Positions 25,901 through 35,500 of a stretch of 64,000 nt of DNA are shown here, piece by piece (positions within the stretch are counted from its first letter, which is position 1; every line of letters begins with the position of its first letter). The translations under genes and the position numbers were made by a program. A model generated the notes under the pieces. The model was given only the letters and a program-made list of their open reading frames with translations. It was not told the DNA's origin and did no database searches. Origin of the DNA: Mycolicibacterium vulneris. Lineage in GTDB: Bacteria; Actinomycetota; Actinomycetes; Mycobacteriales; Mycobacteriaceae. Location: the NCBI RefSeq assembly GCF_002104765.1, contig NZ_NCXM01000023.1, positions 1 through 64,000 of the forward strand, written 5' to 3'.

Positions 25901-26007
25901 ACGCGCTGCGTGCCGACTCAACCGGGGGCCACCCGGCGCCCCCGTCATTCGAGCGCGCGGGTGCGCAGCACTCAGCGCTCGCGATGCTAGAAAGGTTGGA
26001 CTCCTAG
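22969..26007 (+). CDS. mbtD: MbtD, polyketide synthase (AT-KR-ACP)
   Basis: This 1012-residue protein supplies the acyltransferase, ketoreductase and carrier functions missing from MbtC. AT: RIAFVFPGQGNQWQAMGADA near residue 100 and the nucleophile GHSLGEVAAAY near 188. KR: the nucleotide-binding TGGSGAIGLQYARY near 665 and the Ser/Tyr region CSSVFGVWGGYTHAAYAASN near 790. ACP: GVDSLLALDLRKRL near 943 with the phosphopantetheine Ser. The expected product is a 3-hydroxyacyl unit, typically 3-hydroxybutyrate in mycobactins. The ATG at 22969 overlaps the mbtC TGA and the stop is one base before the mbtE GTG, showing tight operon coupling. The AT extender choice was not determined. Confidence 0.94.
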   Translation: MMLNHGLPDGRVPVLLSAHDPELIRRDAAAIAAYLGRIDGAADPTVAVASTLLRLRRVRRHRAVLRAADSTELVAGLSAIARGDEHELVSHSARATPPRIAFVFPGQGNQWQAMGADAYRRLPAYREVADRCAQAFASGGFPSPLPYLVGDEEREWSRPEIQGAQFTHAVSLAEVWRFCGVLPDITIGHSLGEVAAAYVAQAISLPDAVALVVARATVVDRLTGRYAMAVLGTGLDIAEALLAETPGWLEVSAVNGPSSTVVAGDHEAVAAAVGLAQQRGIFSQQLSVDYPGHTSALRPLRANLAELTPKSAFRDGPVRFIGSTLGTESTGSADFSDYWYENLCGTVRFDLAVQHARACGADAFVELSAHPSLLYPLGDIVDNGAVIVGSGHRDRSITDSLSESIAAIATADPGCRWADAVPMADRPVLRGFPNAPMRAVHLWAAPERPTEAAPTPAPALTVAVEDWQPATAPITPSASPVDIGFFGAGAVTQRLINVVAAQGFCRAVSPNDAEILLVVAPELDQVDVTAAIGQIAGRPDAGLPDYPALIGPRCRAVWLLTAGAELVDRNDANVSPAQAALAAMHRSVGFEFPDQAFGHLDLAHRDVDAATAQAVVEVLLGEAAEVALRGTESPRRHVRTFRACREPAIPRPLDAAALDDVVITGGSGAIGLQYARYCLKRGARNVTLLSRNGVDPTALRELVDRYDAQVRAPRCDITDRAALAAVAADSGSHASLLIHTAGIAWARSRAALAGSDVAAVCAAKVRGLAMLADVWPLRPDCRILACSSVFGVWGGYTHAAYAASNRMLDVLAAQLRAKGRDCTALRWGLWQGAGVVVGNEITRTERSGLVAMAPERAIEASLYRYEGDPLIFDADFDRLQVFFESQGMPMPFTVLRVGEDDDRAAITEKPLADIVRAELAATLHLGDSLSIDPGTPLIDLGVDSLLALDLRKRLRRTVGNSVPVSRMLGGITVTELIDALRADSTGGHPAPPSFERAGAQHSALAMLERLDS

Positions 26008-26008
26008 C

Positions 26009-29000
26009 GTGACAGACACCACCGGCGTCGGCACCCGCCTCGACGATGAGCGGCTGGAATTGTTGCGCCGCAAGCTCGCTGAACGAGGACTGACCAAGAC
26101 GCCGGCCGCGATGCCCGCCGCGACCGACGGCGAACCACGCATGTCGGTCGGCCAGCACCGGATGTGGTTCGTGCAGTCCGTCGACCCCGACGGCGCGTTG
26201 CTCAACATCTGCGTCTCGTACCGCCTGTCCGGCACCGTCGACACCGCGCAGCTGCACCGTGCGGTCGATGCCGTCGCCGCGCGACACCCGGTGCTGCATA
26301 CGACGTATGCCACCGACGGTGAGGGCGACCCGTACCCGGTGATCCGCGAGGAACTGCGGCCCGTATGGGCCGAACACGACCTGACCGGGTTGACCGATCA
26401 GGCGCGCAGGCTACGGCTGGATGTGCTGGCGCAGAGGGACTTTCGCCGGCCATTCGACCTGAGCAAGGATTCACCGCTGCGAGTCACGGCGGCGCGCCTG
26501 GCCGACGACGAACTGATGCTGCTGATCACCGCGCATCACATCGCCTGGGACGACGGCTCATGGGCACCCTTCTTCGCCGATCTGACCCGTGCATACACCG
26601 ACCCGGCCGAGTTCGCCGATGGCCGCGTGCTCAGGGGCCTTGCCGCGGATGCGACCGCCGTTCGCCAGGCGGACCTGGACTACTGGCGGCCGCGGATGGC
26701 CGACCTCCCGGAACCCCTCGAGCTGCCCGGGGCCAACGGTTCGGTGGTGCCCAGCACCTGGCGCGCACAGCGCGCCTTCGCGCAGTTGTCGGCGGACACC
26801 GTCGAGCGGGCGGCCGCGCTGGCCCGCGAGACTGGCGCCACCCCGTACATGGTGTTGATGGCCGCGTTCGCCGCGCTCGTGCACCGGTACACGCAGTCGA
26901 CCGACTTCTTGGTGGCGGCCCCGGTGCTCAACCGCGGGGTGGGCACCGAGGATGTCATCGGGTATTACGGCAACACCGTGGTGATCCGGCTGCGGCCGCG
27001 GTCGCACCAGACGTTCCGCGAGCTGCTGGCCCAAACCCGTGAGGACGCGGTGGGCGCCTTCGCCCATTCGCGAGCCGACCTGGACTGGCTGGTGCGCGAG
27101 TCGAATCCCGATCGCCGGCATGGCGCGGACCGGATGACCCGGGTGAGCTTCGGGCAACGGGAGCCCGACGGCGCCGGCTTCTGCCCGCCGGGCGTGCGCT
27201 GCGAGCGCGGCGAATTGCGCGGCCATTTCAACCAATTGCCGTTGAGCCTGATGGTCGAGCTGGACCGGGCACCGGAAGGTTCAGGCGGTGGCGTGGTCGA
27301 GGCCGAGTACCTGGTCGAGGTGATGGATCAGCAGTTGGTCGAGCAATTGCTGCGTCACTACGCCGCCTTGCTGGACGGCCTGCTGTCCGACCCCGACGTG
27401 AAGCTGTCGGCGTGCGCGTTGATGAGCGACGAAGACGCCGAGTGGCTGCGCGCGATGTCGACCGGCGAGGAATTCGTCACCCCGGCCAGCACGTTGCCCG
27501 AGCTGGTCAGCCGGAGGGCGGGGCTCACCCCCGATGCCGTCGCCGTGGTCTACGAGGGGCGCGCCTACTCCTACCGGGAAATCGACGAAGAGTCGAACCG
27601 CTTGGCGCACTGGCTCATCGAGCAGGGAATCGGCACCGAGGACCGCGTCGCGGTGCTGCTGGACAAGTCCCCCGAACTGGTCATCACGGCGCTCGGCATC
27701 CTCAAAGCAGGCGGGGTCTATCTGCCGGTGGATCCCACCTACCCCGAGGACCGGCTGAGCTTCATCCTCGAGGACGCGGACGCGAAACTCGTGCTGCGCG
27801 AACCGGTTACCGACGTCACGCGCTATCCGGCCAGCGCACCCCCCAAGCTGATCCGACCGTTGAGCCCGCAAAACACCGCCTACCTGATCTACACCTCGGG
27901 TTCCACCGGGCTGCCCAAGGGCGTTCCGGTGCCGCACGCACCCATCGCCGAGTACTTCGTCTGGTTCGGCGACGAGTACCGGATCGACGACACCGACAGG
28001 CTGCTGCAGGTCGCCTCGCCCAGCTTCGACGTGTCGATGGGCGAGATCTTCGGCACGCTGATCATGGGCGCCCGCTTGGTGATTCCGCGGCCCGACGGGT
28101 TGCGCGACATCGGCTACCTCACCGACCTGCTGGGCCGCGAGGGCATCACGTCGATGCACTTCGTGCCGTCGCTGCTGGGGCTCTTCCTGTCGTTGCCCGG
28201 CGTCAGCCAGTGGCGGACCCTGCGGCGCGTGCCCATCGGCGGGGAGGCCCTGCCCGGCGAAATCGCCGACAAGTTCCACGCCACTTTCGACGCGTCGCTG
28301 CACAACTTCTACGGACCGACCGAGACGGTGGTGAACTGCACCAGCTACCCGGTCGAAGGCACGCAGGGCACCCGGGTGGTGCCGATCGGCCGGCCCAAGA
28401 TCAACACGCAGGTGTATCTGCTCGACAACGCGCTGCAGCCGGTCCCCGTCGGTGTGATTGGTGAGATCTACATCGCCGGAACACATGTCGCGCACGGATA
28501 TCACCGCAGGCCGCAGTTGACCGCCGAGCGCTTCGTTGCCGACCCGTTCACACCCGGTGGCCGGATGTACCGTTCCGGTGACCTGGCCCGCCGCAACGCC
28601 AACGGTGACATCGAGTTCGTCGGCCGCGCCGACGAGCAGGTGAAGATCCGCGGTTTCCGCATCGAGCTGGGCGAAATCGCAGCCGCCATCTCGGTCGACC
28701 CCAGCGTCGGGCAAGCGGTCGTGCTGGCCATGGACCTGCCCCAGTTGGGCAAGAGCCTGGTCGGATACATGACGCCGGCCCAGGGTGCCGGCACGGAAAC
28801 GGTTGACGTCGAGCGCATCCGGGCCCGGGTGGCCGCCGCGCTGCCGGACTACATGACTCCGGCCGCCTACGTGGTGCTCGACGCGATCCCGATAACCGCG
28901 CACCAGAAGATCGACCGCGCCGCGCTGCCGCAACCGCAGATCGCGGCCGCCACCGAATACCGCGATCCCATCACCCCCACCGAACAGCGCGTCGCGCAAC

Positions 29001-32000
29001 TGTTTTCCGGGTTGCTCGGCCACGAACGCGTGGGCGTCGACGACTCGTTCTTCGATCTGGGCGGCCACTCGCTGGTTGCCACCAAGCTGGTCACCGCGAT
29101 CCGCGCGGAGTGCGGCGTGGAAATCGGCATCCGCGACGTGTTCGAACTCGCGACGGTCGGGGCGTTGGCCGAGCGGATCGACCAACTGGGTTCGGGCGGA
29201 CCGACGCAGTCACGGCCCAGGCTGATCACCACCGCGCATGACGAACCCATGCCGCTGTCGGCGTCGCAGCTGCGCAGCTGGTTCGCCTACCGCGTGGACG
29301 GGCCCAGCCGGGTCAACAATATTCCCTTTGCGGCGAAGCTGACCGGGCCGTGGGACATCGATGCGCTGATCGCCGCCGTCGGCGATGTCGTTGCCCGGCA
29401 CGAAATCCTGCGCACCAGCTACGTCGAGCTGGACGGCGTGCCCTATCAGGTCGTTGAACCGGCCGGCATCGAGGTTCCGGTGCGCCGCGAAGAGGGACCC
29501 GACGAGGCCTGGCTGCAACAACAGCTCGACGTCGAGCGCTGCCACTGCTTCGAACTGGACGCTGAACTGCCGATCCGGGTCGCGGTGCTGCGCGCCGAGA
29601 ACGCCGCGGAGCAGGTGCTGTCGCTGGTCGTGCACCACATCGCCTCCGACCATTGGTCGGCGGGAGTGCTGTTCGCCGACATGATGACGGCCTACCGGGC
29701 TCGGCGCGGCGGAGAGGCGCCGTCCTGGGCTCCGCTGCGTGTGCAGTACGCCGACTACGCGGCCTGGCAGCGCAAGTTCCTGGGTGACGCGAGCGGCCAG
29801 GAGTCCGCCATCGCCGGCGGCCAGCGGGAGTACTGGACCCGGCAGCTGGCCGGGATGCCGGAGGACACCGGGCTGCGCCCGGACTTTCCGCGCCAGCCGG
29901 TGCCCAGCGGCGAAGGGGAGTCCGTGGACTTCCAGATCGGCTGGGCCACCCGCGCCAAGCTCGGTGAGCTGTGCCGCGAGCTCGGCATCACCGAATTCAT
30001 GCTGTTGCAAACGGCCGTCGCCGTGGTCTTGCACAAAGCCGGTGGGGGAACCGATATTCCGCTGGGCACCCCGGTCGCCGGCCGCACCGAAGCCGAGTTG
30101 GATCAGCTGATCGGATTCTTCGTCAACATCCTGGTGCTGCGCAACGACATGGATGGCAACCCGACGTTGCGTGAACTGCTCAAGCGGGCCCGGGAGACCG
30201 CGCTGGCCGCGTACGCCCACCAGGACCTGCCGTTCGACCGTGTCGTCGACAGCGTGAGCCCGGTGCGCTCGCTGTCACGCAACCCGCTGTTCCAGGTCGT
30301 CGTGCACGTCCGGGATCACCTGTCCGCCAGCCGGGTCATCGAGGCCGCGGCCCCGGGCAGCGGCGAGCAGGACACCGTGTGCACCTCGCTGGACCCCATC
30401 TTCGACATGGCGCACGCCGATCTGAGCGTCAACTTCTTCGGCACCGACGGCTCCGGCGACATCGGCTACAACTGCAATGTCATCTACCGCACCGAGCTTT
30501 ACGCCAGGACGACCATCGAGCGGCTGGCCGAATGGCTGGCCCGGGCACTCACCGAGTTCGCCGATGACATCGATCAGACTCTGCGTGACGTCCGGCTGAT
30601 CGATGCCGCGGAACAGGACCGCATTCTGCAGGACTGGAGCTGCGGCGAGCAGCCGCCGCATGACCGGCCGCGCACCATTCCGGAACTGCTGGAACCCAGC
30701 CGGGTGTTGGGCACCGACCGCGTCGCGGTGCGCTGCGGCGAGCAGAGCATCGATTATCTTGCGCTGCACCGCCGTTCGGACAACCTGGCCGCGCTGCTCG
30801 TCAAGAGCGGGGTGGGCCCCGGGTCGCTGGTCGGGTTGTCGACCCGGCGGAGCATCGAGCTGGTGGTGGCGCTGGTGGCCATCATGAAAGCCGGCGCCGG
30901 TTACTTTCCCATCGATCCCGGATATCCGCCGGCGCGAAAGCAATTCATGCTCGACGACGTGCAACCGCCGGTCGTGGTCGCGACGGTCGAAGCCGTGGAC
31001 ACCATGCCGCAGGTGCCCGGGGTCGAGCTGATCTCGCTGGATGATCCACAGGTACGCGCCCTGGTCGACAGTGAGGACGTGGATCCGCTGTCGAGGGAGG
31101 TGCGACTGCCGCACCCCGATGACCCGATGTACCTGGTGTTCACCTCCGGGTCCACCGGCAAGCCGAAAGGTGCGGTGGGAACGCATCGCTCGATGGCCGC
31201 GCGGCTCGACTGGCAGCTGCGGAACTACCCGCCGCGAACCGATGATGTTCGACTGGCGCAGGCCTCGATCACCTTCCTCGAAGGCGGCATGGAGATGCTG
31301 GCCGGCCTGGCGGCCGGCGCGACCATGATCCTGGCCGACGACGCCCAGCACCGCGACCCGGAGGCCCTCGGGGACCTGATGAGCCGGCATTCGGTCGCCC
31401 AGGTAACCGCGGTACCCAGCCTGGTGTCGGCGCTGGTGGACAGCCGGCCCGACGCCGTGCGCTCGCTGTCGCGGCTGGTGTGCGGTGGGGAACCGGTGAG
31501 CACGGCGCTGCTGCAGCGGCTGGTATCGGTGTGCGCCGACCAGGACGGCGCCGGCACCGAGCTGCTGAACAACATCGGTTCCACCGAGACCTCCGGCGCC
31601 GTGTCCCGCGGACGGCTGGGCCTGCCGAATCCGCTTGTCGGAAAGCCGGTCCCGGGGGCGCAGGCTTACCTGCTCGACGACGGGCTGCGCCCCGTGCCGG
31701 TCGGCGTCGTGGGCGAGCTGTACTACGCCGGTGACCAGCTCGCGCGAGGATATTGGAAACGCCCGGGCCTGACCGCGACGCGGTTCATCGCCAATCCCTT
31801 TGGCGCCGAGCCTGGTTCGCGGTTGTATCGCAGCGGCGACCTGGCCCGGTGGACCGAGGACGGCCGACTGGAATTCGCCGGACGTTCCGACCACCAGGTG
31901 CAGGTCCGCGGTTTCCGCGTCGAGTTGGCCGAGGTCGAGTCGGCCCTGGCGGGCGTCGATGGCGTCGCCGCAGCGGCGGCCCGCACCTGGGAGGTGCACG

Positions 32001-32590
32001 GCGGCACCTCGCTGGCCGGATACGTTGTGCCGCAAAGTCCGATCACCGACGACGCCGCGAAGGCGACATTCGCGGGCGAGGTGCGCGCCGCTATCGCCAC
32101 GACCCTGCCGGGTTACATGCTGCCGTCGTCGCTGACCGTCCTCGACGTCCTGCCCAAAACGGAATCGGGCAAGCTGAACCGGCCGGGGCTGCCGCGGCCC
32201 GCGGTCAGCACCGGCGGGCAGACCGAACCGGCGCGCACCGATTCCGAACGGGCGCTGGCCAAGGTGTTCGCGGAACTGCTGTCCACCCCCGACGTCGGGC
32301 GCTTCGACGACTTCTTCGCTCTCGGCGGCGACAGCATCCTGTCGGTGCAGCTCGCCTCGCGGGCCAGGGCGGCTGGGCTGGCCGTGAGCCCGCGGATGGT
32401 CTTCGAGAACCCGACGGTGCAGCAGCTGGCCGCCGCACTCGATGCCCTGGGCGACGAAGGGGCCGTCATCGAACGGGACGAGCAGTCGACCGACACCCGT
32501 TTCGAGCCGATGAGCACTTCCGGACTGTCGCCCTCGGATCTGGCTGCCGTGACGCAACTCTTCTCGTCGTCGCGCGAAGGCACGACATGA
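26009..32590 (+). CDS. mbtE: MbtE, two-module NRPS (C-A-PCP-C-A-PCP)
   Basis: This 2193-residue NRPS would add the first lysine-derived residue of mycobactin. Domains: C1 (HHIAWDDG near 175), A1 (YTSGSTGLPKG near 628), PCP1 (DLGGHSLVATK, Ser near 1021), C2 (HHIASDHWS near 1209), A2 (FTSGSTGKPKG near 1711, NNIGSTETSGA near 1850, A10 Lys in TESGKLNRPG), PCP2 (ALGGDSILSVQ near 2108). From memory MbtE of M. tuberculosis has about 1680 residues, roughly one A domain less. A1 has the usual Asp at the alpha-amine position (FDVSMGEIF). A2 reads FLEGGMEML there, with Leu1757 in place of Asp, so a normal alpha-amino acid is unlikely as its substrate. A2 is otherwise intact. Start GTG 26009; the stop overlaps mbtF. 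Confidence 0.92.
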   Translation: MTDTTGVGTRLDDERLELLRRKLAERGLTKTPAAMPAATDGEPRMSVGQHRMWFVQSVDPDGALLNICVSYRLSGTVDTAQLHRAVDAVAARHPVLHTTYATDGEGDPYPVIREELRPVWAEHDLTGLTDQARRLRLDVLAQRDFRRPFDLSKDSPLRVTAARLADDELMLLITAHHIAWDDGSWAPFFADLTRAYTDPAEFADGRVLRGLAADATAVRQADLDYWRPRMADLPEPLELPGANGSVVPSTWRAQRAFAQLSADTVERAAALARETGATPYMVLMAAFAALVHRYTQSTDFLVAAPVLNRGVGTEDVIGYYGNTVVIRLRPRSHQTFRELLAQTREDAVGAFAHSRADLDWLVRESNPDRRHGADRMTRVSFGQREPDGAGFCPPGVRCERGELRGHFNQLPLSLMVELDRAPEGSGGGVVEAEYLVEVMDQQLVEQLLRHYAALLDGLLSDPDVKLSACALMSDEDAEWLRAMSTGEEFVTPASTLPELVSRRAGLTPDAVAVVYEGRAYSYREIDEESNRLAHWLIEQGIGTEDRVAVLLDKSPELVITALGILKAGGVYLPVDPTYPEDRLSFILEDADAKLVLREPVTDVTRYPASAPPKLIRPLSPQNTAYLIYTSGSTGLPKGVPVPHAPIAEYFVWFGDEYRIDDTDRLLQVASPSFDVSMGEIFGTLIMGARLVIPRPDGLRDIGYLTDLLGREGITSMHFVPSLLGLFLSLPGVSQWRTLRRVPIGGEALPGEIADKFHATFDASLHNFYGPTETVVNCTSYPVEGTQGTRVVPIGRPKINTQVYLLDNALQPVPVGVIGEIYIAGTHVAHGYHRRPQLTAERFVADPFTPGGRMYRSGDLARRNANGDIEFVGRADEQVKIRGFRIELGEIAAAISVDPSVGQAVVLAMDLPQLGKSLVGYMTPAQGAGTETVDVERIRARVAAALPDYMTPAAYVVLDAIPITAHQKIDRAALPQPQIAAATEYRDPITPTEQRVAQLFSGLLGHERVGVDDSFFDLGGHSLVATKLVTAIRAECGVEIGIRDVFELATVGALAERIDQLGSGGPTQSRPRLITTAHDEPMPLSASQLRSWFAYRVDGPSRVNNIPFAAKLTGPWDIDALIAAVGDVVARHEILRTSYVELDGVPYQVVEPAGIEVPVRREEGPDEAWLQQQLDVERCHCFELDAELPIRVAVLRAENAAEQVLSLVVHHIASDHWSAGVLFADMMTAYRARRGGEAPSWAPLRVQYADYAAWQRKFLGDASGQESAIAGGQREYWTRQLAGMPEDTGLRPDFPRQPVPSGEGESVDFQIGWATRAKLGELCRELGITEFMLLQTAVAVVLHKAGGGTDIPLGTPVAGRTEAELDQLIGFFVNILVLRNDMDGNPTLRELLKRARETALAAYAHQDLPFDRVVDSVSPVRSLSRNPLFQVVVHVRDHLSASRVIEAAAPGSGEQDTVCTSLDPIFDMAHADLSVNFFGTDGSGDIGYNCNVIYRTELYARTTIERLAEWLARALTEFADDIDQTLRDVRLIDAAEQDRILQDWSCGEQPPHDRPRTIPELLEPSRVLGTDRVAVRCGEQSIDYLALHRRSDNLAALLVKSGVGPGSLVGLSTRRSIELVVALVAIMKAGAGYFPIDPGYPPARKQFMLDDVQPPVVVATVEAVDTMPQVPGVELISLDDPQVRALVDSEDVDPLSREVRLPHPDDPMYLVFTSGSTGKPKGAVGTHRSMAARLDWQLRNYPPRTDDVRLAQASITFLEGGMEMLAGLAAGATMILADDAQHRDPEALGDLMSRHSVAQVTAVPSLVSALVDSRPDAVRSLSRLVCGGEPVSTALLQRLVSVCADQDGAGTELLNNIGSTETSGAVSRGRLGLPNPLVGKPVPGAQAYLLDDGLRPVPVGVVGELYYAGDQLARGYWKRPGLTATRFIANPFGAEPGSRLYRSGDLARWTEDGRLEFAGRSDHQVQVRGFRVELAEVESALAGVDGVAAAAARTWEVHGGTSLAGYVVPQSPITDDAAKATFAGEVRAAIATTLPGYMLPSSLTVLDVLPKTESGKLNRPGLPRPAVSTGGQTEPARTDSERALAKVFAELLSTPDVGRFDDFFALGGDSILSVQLASRARAAGLAVSPRMVFENPTVQQLAAALDALGDEGAVIERDEQSTDTRFEPMSTSGLSPSDLAAVTQLFSSSREGTT

Positions 32591-35500
32591 CGGCTGCCCA
32601 AACCGATGTCGCGCCCGACATCGAGGACGTGATGGCGCTGAGCCCGCTGCAGGAGGGCTTGTATTCGCTGACCACGCTCGCCGAATTCGCCGACGGCGAA
32701 TCGGCGGACGACCCGTACGTCATCGGGATTGCGGCGGACATCTCCGGCGAACTCGATGTCACACTGTTACGTGAGTGCGCGGAGCAGATGTTGGTGCGGC
32801 ACCCGAATCTGCGGGCCAGCTTCTTCAGTCGGGGAATCCCGCGACCGGTGCAGATCGTCCCGTCCCGCGTCGAGCTGCCCTGGCGACTGGTCGCCGCCGC
32901 ACCCGAGGACGTGCCGGCGCTGGAAACCGGCGAACGCCGGCGACCGTTCGATCTGGAACGCGGGCCGGCCATCCGCTTCCTGCTGATCGAATTGCCCGGC
33001 GCGCGCTGGCGTTTGGTGCTCACCGCCCACCACATCGTGATCGACGGATGGTCATTGCCGGTGTTCGTCAACGAGATGATGATCCTCTATCAGGCCGGCG
33101 GCAACCCGGCGGCGCTGCCCGTGGCCGCTCGGCCCTACCGCGACTACATCGGTTGGCTGGCGAGCCGCGACCCGGAAACCAGCCAACGGGTTTGGCGCGA
33201 GCACCTGGCCGGACTGCCGGGCCCCACCCTGCTCGCCGCCGCGCTGGGGTCCATCGAGACGACCGACGGGCGGCAGCCGGCGCTGCCCCGCACCACCCGG
33301 CTGCGACTGCCGGCCGACACCACCAGGCGGTTGGTCGACGACACCCGATCGCGCGGCATCACCGTCAACACCCTGATGCAAATGGCGTGGGCCCTGGTGT
33401 TGTCGCGGCTTACCGACACCCGCGATGTGGTTTTCGGGGTCACGGTCTCCGGTAGGCCGCCCGAACTGACCGGCGTCGAGACCATGGTCGGTCTGTTCAT
33501 CAACACCGTGCCGCTGCGGGTGCGGCTCGACCCGGCGGCGACGGTCGGCGAGCAGTGCCGCGCCGTGCAGCGCGATGCAGCGCTGCTGCGCGAGCACAGC
33601 CATCTCGGGCATGCCCAGCTTCGCGCCCTCGGCGGGGTCGGGGAGATGTTCGACACCCTGCTGGTCTACGAGAACTTCCCGATGGACGGGCTGACCGCGG
33701 GCGGCGAATTGATCGCCGGCGGTGCGACTTTCCGGCCGTCCGCCCTGCAAACCCTGTCGCATTTCCCGGTCGCGGTCGCCGCCCACATGGAAGGCAGCGA
33801 GCTGGTGGTGCTGATCGAAGCGATCGACGGCGCGCTGGGCGCCATTCCCGCCGCCACCTTCGGCCAGCGGGTGCTCACCGCCGCCGAGAGGCTGCTGCAG
33901 GGCTGGGAGCGTCCGCTGCGCGACATCAGCATCCTGCTGGGCGACGAAGCCGACCCGCTGCGGGCCACCGGCGCGCCAACACCGTTGTCGCCGTTGAGCA
34001 TTCACGCCCGGTTCGCCGACGTCGTGGCCAGCGCACCGGACAGCCCGGCGGTCAGCTGGGCGGGTGGTGCGCTGAGCTACCGCGAGCTGGATCTACATGC
34101 CACCCGGCTGGCGGCACGACTCGCCCACAAGGGGGTCAAGCCCGAAACTCCGGTGGGCCTCAGGCTTTCCCGCGGCCCGCAGTACATCATCGCGATATTC
34201 GCCGTGCTCAAGGCCGGCGGCATGTGCGTGCCGATGGAGCCCGGAATGCCCCCCGAACGGGTGGCCTCGATCCTGCGCCAATCGGGCGCGTCGATCGTGT
34301 TGGACGACGAGCTGACCGAGGAGCTGCTCGACGCCTGCGAACCGCACGATGACGACTTCCACGCCGTCGACGTTCCCCCCGCGCAGGCCGCGTATGTCGT
34401 GTTCACCTCCGGCACGACGGGAGAACCCAAGGGCGTCATCGGAACCCACGGCGCGGTGGGCGCCTACGCCGACGATCATCTGGACCGCGTATTGCGGCCC
34501 GCGGCAGGCAAACTCGGGCGGCCGCTGCGCATCGCCCACGCGTGGTCGTTCGCGTTCGACGCCGCATGGCAGCCGTTGGTCGGCCTGCTCGGCGGGCACG
34601 GTGTGCATGTCGTCGACGAGCAGACCCAGACCGATGCCGAGGCGCTCGTCGCACTCATCGCCGCGCACGGCATCGATATGATCGACACCACGCCGTCAAT
34701 GTTCGCCCAACTGCAGGCTTTCGGGTTGCTCACCGAGGCGCCGCTGACCGTGCTTGCGCTGGGCGGCGAGGCGGTCGGCAGCGCGGCCTGGGCCCGGATC
34801 CGCAACACCTGCAGCACCTCGTCGATGGCGGCATACAACTGCTACGGACCCACCGAGACCACGGTGGAGGCGGTCGTCGCCACCATCGCCGAGCACGACG
34901 AACTTTCCATCGGGCTGCCGACCCGGCATACCCGCGGCTACGTGCTGGATTCCGCGCTGCGCCCGGTGCCGTGCGGGGCGACGGGCGAACTGTATCTGGG
35001 CGGTGCCCAGCTGGCCCGTGGCTACCTGGGCCGCGCTCCGGAGACCGCGGCTCGCTTCGTCGCCGACCCGTTTGCGGCGGCCGAACGGATGTATCGCACC
35101 GGCGATCTGGTGCGCCGGTTGCCCGACGGCTCAGTGCAATACGTGGGACGCGCCGACGCCCAGGTCAAGATCCGCGGCCACCGCGTCGAACCCGGCGAGA
35201 TCGCGGCCGCCCTCGAATCGCACCCGGCCGTGCGGCACGCGGGGGTGCTGGTGCAGCAGCGCCGGGGTGTCGCGCGGCTCACGGCGTACGTCGCCACCGA
35301 CCCGGCGGCCGGGCGGCCCATGACGTCGGAGCTGCGGGGCCTGCTCAGCACCCGGCTGCCGCGCTACATGGTTCCGCAGCGCATTGTCCTGGTCGACGAA
35401 ATCCCTTTGACCCCCAACGGAAAGCTGGACGAGACCGCACTGGCCGCCTTCGACCGCGCCGAGTCGGAGGTCGGGACGGCGACGCCCGAGACCGCCACGG

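Noticed and set aside
27281..29185. 634-codon minus-strand frame inside mbtE
   Set aside because: Antisense to clear NRPS domains; composition (Arg, Gln, His, Gly rich) is what a shadow frame gives.
30275..32557. 760-codon minus-strand frame inside mbtE
   Set aside because: Same reason: antisense to the second C-A-PCP module with no motifs of its own.
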